Positions 16,161 to 24,920 of a stretch of DNA of 64,000 nucleotides are shown in pieces. Below the pieces are notes generated by a model. The model saw only the letters and a list, made by a program, of their open reading frames with translations, was not told the DNA's origin and searched no databases. The translations under genes and the position numbers were made by a program. Every line of letters starts with the position of its first letter. The first letter of the stretch is position 1. The stretch is from JBEBGV01 sp040081265. Lineage in GTDB: Bacteria > Acidobacteriota > Vicinamibacteria > Vicinamibacterales > UBA2999. The stretch spans positions 24,381 through 88,380 of the forward strand of contig JBEBGV010000012.1 in assembly GCA_040081265.1 (NCBI GenBank). Reading direction: 5' to 3'.

Positions 16161-18898
16161 CAGTTGGATGAAGGGCCTCGAGAGGACTTCGCGGCAGAGC
16201 CTGCCAGCGCCGCCATGACCTCACCGGTCGAGCCGCCAAAACCCAGCCGTATCAAGTCGATCGCCCGCAGGTCCAGTTCCACGAAGGCGCCGAGTTTCAG
16301 CGCGGCAAAGACACGCTTGGCGACCTCCAGGTGATCGAACCTGAAGCCGTTGACGTGCGAATAGAAGGCCAGCGTATCGGTGCCAACAAACGGCGCCAGG
16401 TAGGAGAAGCCGCCATACGTTCCAACAAATGCTTGCGCTCCGGCGATCACACGGGTCTGCACGTCGAGGTTCGTCTCGGGCGTCATGAGGTGATCGATGC
16501 TGTGCAGCCTGGCGCGATTCACGCGAGGCATGTCCTCGTGGTCATCGAAGCGGTGGCCAGTGTTCAGGAGCACGACGTCGGTGTGCTGCGTCAGCTCTTC
16601 CAGGTACGACGCGGCAAACGCCCGGTTCTCCGGCGTCTCCGGCAACGCCGTGTTCCCGTAGAACTTCGCCGCCACGTACCGGTCAGGCAAGTGGGCACGC
16701 AACGGACCCAGTTCGAGTGAGGGCAAGGCCGAGAAGCTGGTGAAGGACTCGAGCAGCGCGAGGGATGTCTTCTGAAACCAGAACAGGGTGAACACACGGT
16801 ACATCAACGAGGGGTGCAGTACGAGGGGTGCCTTGATGCCTCGCTTCGCCACAACCTTGTCGATGATCGTCTGATCAAAGCTCGAGATGCCCAGGTGCTT
16901 CAGGCGACCTTCCTGCTCGTTGATGCGCGCGTCGTTCGCCTGGCGGAACTGGTCGGGCGTGTAGATGCTGAAGATGTCCTCGTAGTTCGGCGTGATGTGC
17001 GAGTACCACGAGGACGCACCGCCGCGCGAAATCACCGTGAGCTGCGCCGGATCGAAGTTGCCGTAGGTCTTGGCCCACGCAAGGAAGGGAATCCAGTAGA
17101 GCAGCTCAAAGCCGGTCTCTGACAGCCACGGTCCGAGAATGATCGGACGACCGCTGCGGCCGAGCATCGTGATGAACTCGCGCGCGTCTTCCGCTTCCGG
17201 GAGGTCCCACCCAACGGGTTTCTTTGCCGGATCGCGCTGGCGGCCAAGCTTTGGCGTCAGTGCGGATGGCGTGCCCGGCGCCTGCGGTGCGGCCGGCGCA
17301 ACCTCACGCTCCTTGTCCTTCTCGACCAGCTGTGACTGGGCAAACTGCTTGATCTCGACGAAGAACCGGCGCCGTCCGTCCATCAGGCGCTTGCGCCACG
17401 TCCGGCGGATGTCCTTTCGCCAGGGTTGTGTCGCCAGCAGTGCCTGCAGCACCCCGGCAAGGGGATACGCCGGAATGCGCCACGCGAGGTCCAGCACCGA
17501 TGCCGTGACTGGCGCAGGCGGTGGCATGGCTGCCACACGCTCGACCACCTCGGCAAATTTCGGCGTGGCAGCCACGTCCAGTCCGAACGGACGGATGAAA
17601 CCCTGAACGAACGCCGCGGCCTTGCTGTCGCCGCCACCGTCACCCGCCAGAGTCGATGCCACCTGTTCGAGGTGGTCATCAAACGATCTGGCGACTCGCA
17701 GCAGCCCTCCACCGACGGTGGTCAGGTAGTGGAAGTGAATCGTGCCTTCCTGGTTGTGCACCGAGATCTGGTCGTCGAGAATCGTATGGACCGGCTTGCC
17801 GACGGCCGCAGCCTCGAGAAACGCGCTGGTGTTCAGGCCGACCACACCCGCCGCGTAGTACATCGAGTCGAAGTAGTCGTCCTTCGCCTCATCGTCCACA
17901 GGGTGCGCACCCCAGAAGGCCAGATTGCGATAGCCGGACAGATCAACCGACTTCCACTCCTGCAATCGCTGGGGATGGGGGCGTATGAGGATGCCAATGT
18001 CTTTCAACCGCGGATCGGCGCTCGCCCGCACCGCGGCAACCCAGCGCTCGACGAACAGCGCTTCGTTGGCAGTGCCTCGGAACAGCGACGAGCAGAGATA
18101 CAGCAGGTAGGGTCGATCGCTGCGGATACCAGTCCGCGAGGAAAACTGCTCCCGAGTGCGTGACGGCTGGCGGCCGAACCACTGGTCGTAACACTGTGCA
18201 CCCGTCACCGTAACCAGCGACTCCGGCACGCCGTGCATCTCGATCGCTTCGCTCTTCTGGACCGGATTCCACACCACGATCGAGTCTGGGAGATTGCGCA
18301 GGAGTGCCTTGCTGGACAAGTGGTCCCAGCTGGCGATCGGCAGCATCGTTCGTACGCCAACCGCCTTGGCCGCAGCCATGTGCTCCATCTGCGGCGAGCC
18401 CAGCTCGACCAGGGGCGTGATCAGGACAAGGTCCGGACGTTGCTCGCGGATGTAGGCCTCGAGGTGCCGCGCCCTGGGGAGCGATCGCTCGATCGAACGG
18501 AGGATGGCGCCAAGCCGCTGCCGCTGAGCAGCCGCGCGGAACTTTTCGGCGACCCGCACGATCAGCCGCGGTGCGCGTTCGCGGGCGCGTGCGGTGAGGT
18601 GCGGGGTCGAGGCGTACCGCGGATCGAGGTAACGGAGATAGTCGATGCCCAACCGGAGGCGCCTCGCGAACTCGCCCCAGAGCCCAGGGGCCCGGCCTGG
18701 CGTGACGTCCAGCGTGACGTTCGGATAGCGTGACGCGAGGCGCTCAGCGAGGCCTCTGCCTCCCATCGACTCTTCACGATCGGCGACGAGTCGCACCTCG
18801 TGCCCACGCTCGGCAAGCGCGGCGATCGGCGCCTCGAAGAGGCGGAGGTAAGCGTAGTGCCTGCAGAAGAAGAGAATGCGCAATCTCGTTGGGTCCAC
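16160..18898 (-). CDS. Fusion protein: family-B GT-B-like domain + family-A domain
   Basis: 912 aa from GTG 18898. Residues 1-530 are a family-B module: RILFFCRHYAYLRLFE, WDHLSSKAL, VTGAQCYDQWFGR, LIRPHPQR, GLNTSAFLEAAAVGKPV and IRPFGLD. A linker of about 45 residues follows. Residues about 575-912 are a complete family-A domain (GPWLSETGFELLYWIPF, SRGGASSWY, HPSLMYRVF, YVAAKFYGN, VGTYGGFSYLAPF). The two families are otherwise encoded by separate adjacent genes, so a single chain shows they work together. A two-transferase enzyme adding two residues in sequence is the simplest reading. Confidence 0.7.
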   Translation of the reverse strand: MDPTRLRILFFCRHYAYLRLFEAPIAALAERGHEVRLVADREESMGGRGLAERLASRYPNVTLDVTPGRAPGLWGEFARRLRLGIDYLRYLDPRYASTPHLTARARERAPRLIVRVAEKFRAAAQRQRLGAILRSIERSLPRARHLEAYIREQRPDLVLITPLVELGSPQMEHMAAAKAVGVRTMLPIASWDHLSSKALLRNLPDSIVVWNPVQKSEAIEMHGVPESLVTVTGAQCYDQWFGRQPSRTREQFSSRTGIRSDRPYLLYLCSSLFRGTANEALFVERWVAAVRASADPRLKDIGILIRPHPQRLQEWKSVDLSGYRNLAFWGAHPVDDEAKDDYFDSMYYAAGVVGLNTSAFLEAAAVGKPVHTILDDQISVHNQEGTIHFHYLTTVGGGLLRVARSFDDHLEQVASTLAGDGGGDSKAAAFVQGFIRPFGLDVAATPKFAEVVERVAAMPPPAPVTASVLDLAWRIPAYPLAGVLQALLATQPWRKDIRRTWRKRLMDGRRRFFVEIKQFAQSQLVEKDKEREVAPAAPQAPGTPSALTPKLGRQRDPAKKPVGWDLPEAEDAREFITMLGRSGRPIILGPWLSETGFELLYWIPFLAWAKTYGNFDPAQLTVISRGGASSWYSHITPNYEDIFSIYTPDQFRQANDARINEQEGRLKHLGISSFDQTIIDKVVAKRGIKAPLVLHPSLMYRVFTLFWFQKTSLALLESFTSFSALPSLELGPLRAHLPDRYVAAKFYGNTALPETPENRAFAASYLEELTQHTDVVLLNTGHRFDDHEDMPRVNRARLHSIDHLMTPETNLDVQTRVIAGAQAFVGTYGGFSYLAPFVGTDTLAFYSHVNGFRFDHLEVAKRVFAALKLGAFVELDLRAIDLIRLGFGGSTGEVMAALAGSAAKSSRGPSSN

Positions 18899-20433
18899 TA
18901 GATCCAGCTGACTTCCCGGTGTTCTTCCTCGGCCCGACGCCTCTTTGACTCCATCTCACGCTCATTGAGCAGGAACCGTCGTGCCGAGGCGCTGCGCTCC
19001 ATGGCGTGGAGCAACGAAAGCCCGAGGCGACCGGCCCGCGACGCACGCGGCGCTTTCGGCGCAGGCTTCAGCTGCGCGAGGTCTTCAATGGCCTTTGTCA
19101 TTACCATCGTGGCCGACACATTCAGGCCATGAGGCCGCACGAACGCCTTCACGAACTCCCGCTGCCGGGCCAGCACCTCAGGTGGCGGCTCGACAATCAT
19201 CTGCGACAACTGGTCAACGTGTTCGCTCAGACTTCGCGATGTGGTCAGCAACCCACCCCCGACCGTCTGGAGGTATCTGAAGTGCAGGGTCGCTTCCTGA
19301 TTGGTCCTGAACTCTGGAGGCAGAATCGCCAGAACCGGACGGCCGACGATGCCCGCCTCGATGAAGGCCGAGGTGTTCAGCCCGACCACCGCGGCACTGT
19401 GGTGCAATGAGTCGAAGTAGTCGGCGCGGCTCTGCTCATCGACAGGATTGCCGCCCCAGAGGGCAGTGCGACCGTAGCGCGCCCAGTCGATACCCTCCCA
19501 CTCCTTCGCCCGCGATGGATGCGGCCGGATCAAGATCGACACGTTGCGGACTGCCGGGTCCGCCGACTCGCGAATCTGGCGAACCCACTGCATGACGAAC
19601 TCTGCTTCGGACGGGCTCCCCGGAAAGAGCGCCGAACAGACCCACATCACGAAAGGACCCGCATCGGGTAGTCCGACCCTTGCAGCGAACGTCTCTCGAT
19701 CTCGAGAAGGTGTCCGACCGAACCAGCGATCGAAGTTCTGCGCGCCGGTGACGACGATGCGCGCCTCGGGGATGCCGTGCATCTCCACCGCCTCGTGCTT
19801 CTGCACGTCGTTCCACACGAAGAGGCGATCGGGCCAGTCGCGAATGATGGCCTTGCTCGACAGATGGTCCCAGCTCCAGACGCACACGCCTGTCGGGATG
19901 CCACGCGCGTGGGCGCTGCGCAGGAGATCGAGTTGCGACGACGGCACCAAGCCGACCAGGGGCGTGATCAACACCACGTCGGGTCGTTGCTGGTCGAGAA
20001 ACCTCTCGATCGCCGGGCTGGGTTCCATCGCGTGGTCGATGGTATCGAGCGCGCCCTGCAGCAGCCGTCGTCCTCGCTGACTCGAAAAGGGCCGGCGCTG
20101 AGCCAGCCACACGATGCCGCTTGGCGTCCGGACAACCGACCGCTTGAGCAGCGCGTCGGTCTCGGCGTACTCAGGCGCCAGGTAGCGAAGGTAGTCCAGA
20201 GCCAGACGGACCTTCACCGAAACGAAGAATCCGTCCTTCTCACGGCGCGGCACCACACCCCTTGTCACATTCGGGCGCTCACACAGGCCATCGACGACAC
20301 TATCGCCCCCGAGTGCAGACATGTGTCTTTCCGAGCCCAGGTAAATGTCATGCTCACGCGCAGCTAGCTTTGCAATCACGGACTCGAGATTGCGATAGTA
20401 CCCGGCGTGAAGCGCGCCCACCAGAATCTTCAT
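18898..20433 (-). CDS. Family-B GT-B-like putative glycosyltransferase, copy B2
   Basis: 511 aa from ATG 20433, the start that overlaps the GT2 stop as ATGA (a longer frame to 20859 has no such context). Motifs: KILVGALHAGYYRNLES at the start, WSWDHLSSKAI, VWNDVQKHEAVEMHG, VTGAQNFDRWFGR, LIRPHPSR, FDSLHHSAAVVGLNTSAF, GRPV and FVRPHGLN. The C-terminus is a highly charged helix (ERSASARR to EEEHREVSWI). The RPHP and late G-L-N-T-S-A-x-x-E patches resemble CDP-glycerol-transferase/KDO-type GT-B enzymes. The donor is unknown. Confidence 0.65.
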   Translation of the reverse strand: MKILVGALHAGYYRNLESVIAKLAAREHDIYLGSERHMSALGGDSVVDGLCERPNVTRGVVPRREKDGFFVSVKVRLALDYLRYLAPEYAETDALLKRSVVRTPSGIVWLAQRRPFSSQRGRRLLQGALDTIDHAMEPSPAIERFLDQQRPDVVLITPLVGLVPSSQLDLLRSAHARGIPTGVCVWSWDHLSSKAIIRDWPDRLFVWNDVQKHEAVEMHGIPEARIVVTGAQNFDRWFGRTPSRDRETFAARVGLPDAGPFVMWVCSALFPGSPSEAEFVMQWVRQIRESADPAVRNVSILIRPHPSRAKEWEGIDWARYGRTALWGGNPVDEQSRADYFDSLHHSAAVVGLNTSAFIEAGIVGRPVLAILPPEFRTNQEATLHFRYLQTVGGGLLTTSRSLSEHVDQLSQMIVEPPPEVLARQREFVKAFVRPHGLNVSATMVMTKAIEDLAQLKPAPKAPRASRAGRLGLSLLHAMERSASARRFLLNEREMESKRRRAEEEHREVSWI

Positions 20434-21509
20434 CGCGTGTCCGACTCGTTCCGCCGACTCCGCAGCCCGACGCGGTAGGTCAACATGGCGATGTGATACA
20501 CGGTGTGCTTCCACATCCGTCGCAGTCGCGCCGCGATCCTGTGGCTGGTCACGAGGACGTAGTAGATCGAGGTGCGCACGATCTTCTTGGCGAGCTTCTT
20601 GAGGAAGTGCGCATTGTCCACGCCACGCCCGAAGCTCTTCGACGTCTCGGTCTTGCGGAACCCTCGCCACGCGGATGCTGCCAGGTACGTCGCCCGCATG
20701 CGCGTGGTCACCGCCGGCCGGGCCTTCGCGTACTCGCGCCCCAGCAGCAGCACGTGCTGCAGTGAGGGCGGGAGCGCGAAACCGGCGGGAACGTCCCCGG
20801 CAAACAGCGTCTCGCGCTGTCGTGACACGCTGGCCTCGCCGGACTGACGCCTGAACCACAGTGGCTTGTGAATCTGGCGGATCTGCCCCTGCAGCAGCAG
20901 TTCGGCAATCAGCAGCCGATCGGGATTGAGCACCGATCGGAACACCCCCGCCTTGCGGAGCGCCTGAACACGGATCAAGCCGTAGACCATATCGCCCGAT
21001 CCGAAGCCTTCCCAGCAGAACTTCTCCCAGCGATCAATGGGATGGTTGAGTCCGGCGGTGTCGAAGTCGCGCGGCGTCTTGTCGAGATCGCGTCCCTGAT
21101 CGTCGATGCGAGGGGACATCGGATACATGAGCACGGTCTTCTGATGCACGTCGAGCTTCTGCACCAGCATGGCCAGCCAGGTCGGTGCCCAGACGTCATG
21201 GTCACTGACCCAGGCAAAGTATTCCGCCGACGGACAGAGCGACGTCGCCCTCTCGAACACTTCCCGCCACGTCGGCACCATGCCCTGACGGGTCGCGTGC
21301 CTGAAGTACCGCACACGGGGGTCAGACTTCTCGTACTCCCTCGCTATTCGCTCCGTCTCGTCAGAGGAGCCGTCGTCGAGCATCACGAGGACAAAGTCGC
21401 TGAAGGCCTGTGCGAGGATCGAGTTGGTGGCTTCGCGCAGGTGACGTGCGTTGTTGTACAGCGTCATCCCGAGTACGACCCGTGGATTGTTCGCGACGTC
21501 GCTGCTCAT
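20430..21509 (-). CDS. GT2 family glycosyltransferase
   Basis: 359 aa from ATG 21509, overlapping the B3 stop as ATGA. GT-A fold: a start like GMTLYNNARHLREA, then DDGSSDET (45-52) and the metal-binding DHD (103-105) in WVSDHDVW. The C-terminus is basic with two weak hydrophobic stretches and could associate with the membrane. A retaining/inverting call and the sugar are not possible from sequence alone. It transfers an NDP-sugar to a growing glycan, by family analogy. Confidence 0.85.
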   Translation of the reverse strand: MSSDVANNPRVVLGMTLYNNARHLREATNSILAQAFSDFVLVMLDDGSSDETERIAREYEKSDPRVRYFRHATRQGMVPTWREVFERATSLCPSAEYFAWVSDHDVWAPTWLAMLVQKLDVHQKTVLMYPMSPRIDDQGRDLDKTPRDFDTAGLNHPIDRWEKFCWEGFGSGDMVYGLIRVQALRKAGVFRSVLNPDRLLIAELLLQGQIRQIHKPLWFRRQSGEASVSRQRETLFAGDVPAGFALPPSLQHVLLLGREYAKARPAVTTRMRATYLAASAWRGFRKTETSKSFGRGVDNAHFLKKLAKKIVRTSIYYVLVTSHRIAARLRRMWKHTVYHIAMLTYRVGLRSRRNESDTR

Positions 21510-23221
21510 TGGGCGCGCACACCCAGCAGGTGCTTTACGCTTCCCTTCAGACGTGCCAGTTGCTTCTGAGCGCTCAAGCCACGCCACCAGCGCGCCCGAC
21601 TCTTGCGGCGTCGCTCTCGTTCCTTCTCTTGTGCGGCGAGTTCACTTTGCGTGGCCTTGGCGGTCCGATACGTGTCCCGCGCGGCCGCACGCGCGTCCTT
21701 GTCTTCGGCCTTGTCGCGTTCCGCGGCTGACCGTTCGATGTCGATCGCGTCCATCATCAGCCACGCGCCGGGTCCCGACTGCGTAGCGGCGGCCAGATGG
21801 CCAACCCACGCCGTCGCGAGGGACGGGGCAGCGAACAGCTGGTCGGGCCGCGGAGACGGAGTGCTGGCGAGGGACTCAACCGCCCCGACAAATCGCGGGG
21901 TCGCCGCGACGTCGAGTCCTTCGGGTCGGATGAACGCCTCGAGGAAGCGGCGATTGCGAGCATCCCGCGCTCCCTGATTGCGAACGGCCACGCCCAGTTG
22001 CTCGAGGTGAGCGGGCAGGCTGGTGGCGGTGTGCAGGAGTCCGCCTCCGACGTTGAGAAGATAGCGGAAGTGCGCCATGCCTTCCTGATGCATGCGGAAG
22101 GCTGGCAGCAGCAGCGTCAAGACGGGTCTGCCGACGATGGCCGCTTCCAGGAAGACGCTGGTGCACAGGCCGACGACGGCGTCGCTGTAGTAGAGCGAAT
22201 CGAAATAGTCCGCCTTGGCTTCGCTGTCGATTGGTGTGCGGCCGCTGACCACCACGTGATCAAGATCGTCGAGCGTCACACCACGCCACTCGCGGACGCG
22301 CTCCGGATGAGGACGCACCAGGACCGCGGCCTCACGGAGATCGGCGTCAGCGCTCGAGCGCAGTGCCTGCACCCATTCACGGACAAAGACCGGCTCGACA
22401 GGATCCGGGACGGGACTCATCGCCGAACAGACGTAGAGCACGATCCGACGCGCAGGGTCCAGACCCATCGCTCGGCAGAATTCCTCCCGGCTGCGAACCG
22501 GCCGGCGATCGAACCACTGGTCATAGCACTGAGCACCCGTGACCACGACCGACTCGGCTGCCAGGCCGTGCATCTGGACGGCCTCGGTCTTCTGTGTGTC
22601 GTTCCACACCAGCGTGCGATCTGGGGCGACGTGCAGGAGCGCCTTGCTCGACAAGTGATCCCAGCTCAGGATGCAGGCCGCTGAACGGACGCCCAGCGAG
22701 CGGGCCGCCTTGATTTGATGAATCTGCGCCGACCTGGCGACGGTGAGCGACGTGAAGAGCAGCACGTCGGGGCGCTGCTCCTCGAGATATCGCTTCACCG
22801 CAGAGCTCATGGGAAGGCGCTGCTCGAGCCAGACGAGGGCGCGCAGCACCGCACGCTGCCCCAGGACGGCGCGTCCCAGTGACGAGGTTGCCCAGCGCAC
22901 GACCCGCGGGGTGCGCTGGAGATTGCGGATTCTGAGCTTCTCAGCCTCGAGGTACTCGGGCGCAAGAAAGCGAACGTAATCAAGCGCGTAGCGAATCTTC
23001 TGCGCGAACGGAAACCATGGCTCGCTGGCGGGCGACGGCATCCATCCCCAGGTGAGGTTTGAATACTCGGCTGCCAGACGCTCGACAAGCGCCTGTCCGC
23101 CGAACGACTCGGGCTCCTCCGCCACCAGATGCACCTGATGGCCTCGATCGGCCAACGCCCGGGCCGCAGACTCGTAGTTGCGGAAGTTGGCGAAGTGCAG
23201 CGCGGAGAAGAGCACCTTCAC
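21506..23221 (-). CDS. Family-B GT-B-like putative glycosyltransferase, copy B3
   Basis: 571 aa, GTG 23221 overlapping the MT3 stop as GTGA. Begins KVLFSALHFANFRNYES, then SWDHLSSKALL, VTGAQCYDQWFDR, LVRPHPER, FDSLYYSDAVVGLCTSVFLEAAIVGRPV and IRPEGLD. The C-terminal 90 residues form a charged, probably helical tail ending in basic residues. It is the intact relative of the broken gene at 29260-30077 and of B6. VGL-C-TSVFLE replaces VGL-N-TSAF, marking a B subgroup (B3, B5, B6). Confidence 0.65.
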   Translation of the reverse strand: MKVLFSALHFANFRNYESAARALADRGHQVHLVAEEPESFGGQALVERLAAEYSNLTWGWMPSPASEPWFPFAQKIRYALDYVRFLAPEYLEAEKLRIRNLQRTPRVVRWATSSLGRAVLGQRAVLRALVWLEQRLPMSSAVKRYLEEQRPDVLLFTSLTVARSAQIHQIKAARSLGVRSAACILSWDHLSSKALLHVAPDRTLVWNDTQKTEAVQMHGLAAESVVVTGAQCYDQWFDRRPVRSREEFCRAMGLDPARRIVLYVCSAMSPVPDPVEPVFVREWVQALRSSADADLREAAVLVRPHPERVREWRGVTLDDLDHVVVSGRTPIDSEAKADYFDSLYYSDAVVGLCTSVFLEAAIVGRPVLTLLLPAFRMHQEGMAHFRYLLNVGGGLLHTATSLPAHLEQLGVAVRNQGARDARNRRFLEAFIRPEGLDVAATPRFVGAVESLASTPSPRPDQLFAAPSLATAWVGHLAAATQSGPGAWLMMDAIDIERSAAERDKAEDKDARAAARDTYRTAKATQSELAAQEKERERRRKSRARWWRGLSAQKQLARLKGSVKHLLGVRAQ

Positions 23222-24219
23222 CGGCGGGCAATCATCCTGAGGTTCTTGCCGTAGGCTCCGGCGTTGGCCAGAAACTGCACGACGTCGGCGATCTCGGCAA
23301 CGCCTTCGTCCGACTTCTCCAGCACCTCACGGCGGTACCAGAGATAGTCCTGCATGTCGAGGCCTTCGGTCACAACCAGTTCCGGTTTCAGGTCCAGTCG
23401 GCGCATGAGGTCGCTCAGCGTCCGCGGGGTGTAGTAGTTCAGGTGGTGCGTCGGCCAGATGAAGTGCGCGTGCTTCCCCATCAGCAAACGCGACGCGGAA
23501 TCGTAGTTGGGGACATAGACGAAGAGGATGCCGCCTGGCGCCAGGAGACGGACGCACGAGGTCAGCGTGCGAATCGGGTCAAACAGATGCTCGATGACGT
23601 CAAAGAGCGACACGGCGTCCAACGACCCCGGCTCGAGACGCGCGTCTTCCAGCCCGACAGCATCGAGGGTGAGGCCGCGGCTTCGTCCGTACTCGATCGC
23701 CGACGGATTCAGGTCGATACCTCGCGCATCCCAGCCGCGCTGCTGCGCAGCCTCGACGACAAAACCGGTGCTGCACCCGATGTCGAGATAGCGCGGCGGC
23801 GCAGCTGTGTCCCGAAGGTGGGCGGCCATCAGCCCGACGCGTTCCTGGCCGAACCGCTGCACACGGTACTCGTGGCTGGAGATGCCAAGGTCGCGGACGA
23901 TGTCCTGGTACTCTTTCGAGGCGTAGACCCGCTGGTAGTGCTCCTCGTCGAAGGTGGGACTGACATAGACGAGATCGCACGCCCTGCAGCGGACGATCTC
24001 CATGTGGTCCTTCTCGAGCTCGAGCCCCCGTTCGGTGCTGCCGCATGTGGGGCACGGGCGCTCGTGCAGCAGTTCGGGCGGAATACGTCCAAACCGCGCA
24101 ACCAGTTCGTCAATCGGATGCGTCCGCTTCTCGATCAGCGCCTTGTACGAGCCGCCGGGCCGCAGGCGCGCGATGTCCACTGCCTGATACTCGTCGAACT
24201 GCCGGTAGCGGATGTCCAC
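23218..24219 (-). CDS. Zinc-ribbon SAM methyltransferase (MT3)
   Basis: 333 aa from GTG 24219. Cysteine pairs C56/C59 (CPTCG) and C78/C81 (CRACDLVYVSP), SAM motif LDIGCSTG (about 148-155), LFDVIEHLFDP as motif IV, and a conserved C-terminus ending NAGAYGKNLRMIARR. The 3' end of a second copy survives at 35420-35590, so this gene type was once duplicated, each time placed just ahead of a family-B gene. Probably modifies a sugar or glycan. Confidence 0.8.
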   Translation of the reverse strand: MDIRYRQFDEYQAVDIARLRPGGSYKALIEKRTHPIDELVARFGRIPPELLHERPCPTCGSTERGLELEKDHMEIVRCRACDLVYVSPTFDEEHYQRVYASKEYQDIVRDLGISSHEYRVQRFGQERVGLMAAHLRDTAAPPRYLDIGCSTGFVVEAAQQRGWDARGIDLNPSAIEYGRSRGLTLDAVGLEDARLEPGSLDAVSLFDVIEHLFDPIRTLTSCVRLLAPGGILFVYVPNYDSASRLLMGKHAHFIWPTHHLNYYTPRTLSDLMRRLDLKPELVVTEGLDMQDYLWYRREVLEKSDEGVAEIADVVQFLANAGAYGKNLRMIARR

Positions 24220-24221
24220 GG

Positions 24222-24920
24222 CTACTTCCGGTTCCTGTCACGCAGCAGCAGCTCGACCAGGTGCAGCTCGAATGGCGAATCGACGTCGATCGAATCGTCC
24301 GGGCTCATCATGAGCGGGCGCGAGTCGCTCCCGTAGAGCGATCCTCCCGCAATGACGTCAGCTCTGACCGCGAGCACCGCCGGACCATTCCTGGCGAAGA
24401 CCTGCGGCTTGTCCTGCCGCCGTGCGGGTGCACCTTCGGCATAAGGACGAAGGCGATCACCCTCCATTGAGAGCACTGACACCGGGTTGAACTGGTGTGG
24501 CACCTCAATCACCGACACGACGGACTCGGCGCCGCTGACCTGTAGCAGATCGATGGCCGCGTCGATGTGCTCAGCGCGCCGCAGCGGCGAGGTCGGCTGC
24601 AACAACACGACTGTCTCGGCGTCGAACCCCAGCTCCCGCATCGCGCCGAGCGCGTGCTGAAGCACCGGCAGCATCGGAACCGCGTCGCCGGCCAGCGCGT
24701 CCGGTCTCATAAAGGGGACATCGAGGTTGAGCTCGCGCGCCGTTCGCGCGATCAATTCATCGTCGGTGGACACGATCGTGCGCGTGAGCCGCTGGCTGCC
24801 ACGGACGGCGTCGGCCGTGTATGCGAGAAGCGGCCGGCCTGCGACCGACGTGACGTTCTTGCCAGGGATCCCTTTCGAGCCGCCTCGAGCCGGAATCACG
24901 CCGAGCACGCGTCTGCTCAC
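24222..24920 (-). CDS. neuA: CMP-nonulosonic acid synthetase, NeuA family (NeuA2)
   Basis: 232 aa. VIPARGGSKGIPGKN (7-21), RPLLAYTA, LQPTSPLR and the metal-binding SIDVDSPFE region near the C-terminus match acylneuraminate cytidylyltransferases. It lacks the extra N-terminal residues of NeuA1 and is clearly diverged from it. GTG 24920 overlaps the neuC2 stop as GTGA. Together with neuC2 it is a second activation pair with no adjacent neuB, so one of the two distant NeuB proteins must serve it. Confidence 0.92.
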   Translation of the reverse strand: MSRRVLGVIPARGGSKGIPGKNVTSVAGRPLLAYTADAVRGSQRLTRTIVSTDDELIARTARELNLDVPFMRPDALAGDAVPMLPVLQHALGAMRELGFDAETVVLLQPTSPLRRAEHIDAAIDLLQVSGAESVVSVIEVPHQFNPVSVLSMEGDRLRPYAEGAPARRQDKPQVFARNGPAVLAVRADVIAGGSLYGSDSRPLMMSPDDSIDVDSPFELHLVELLLRDRNRK

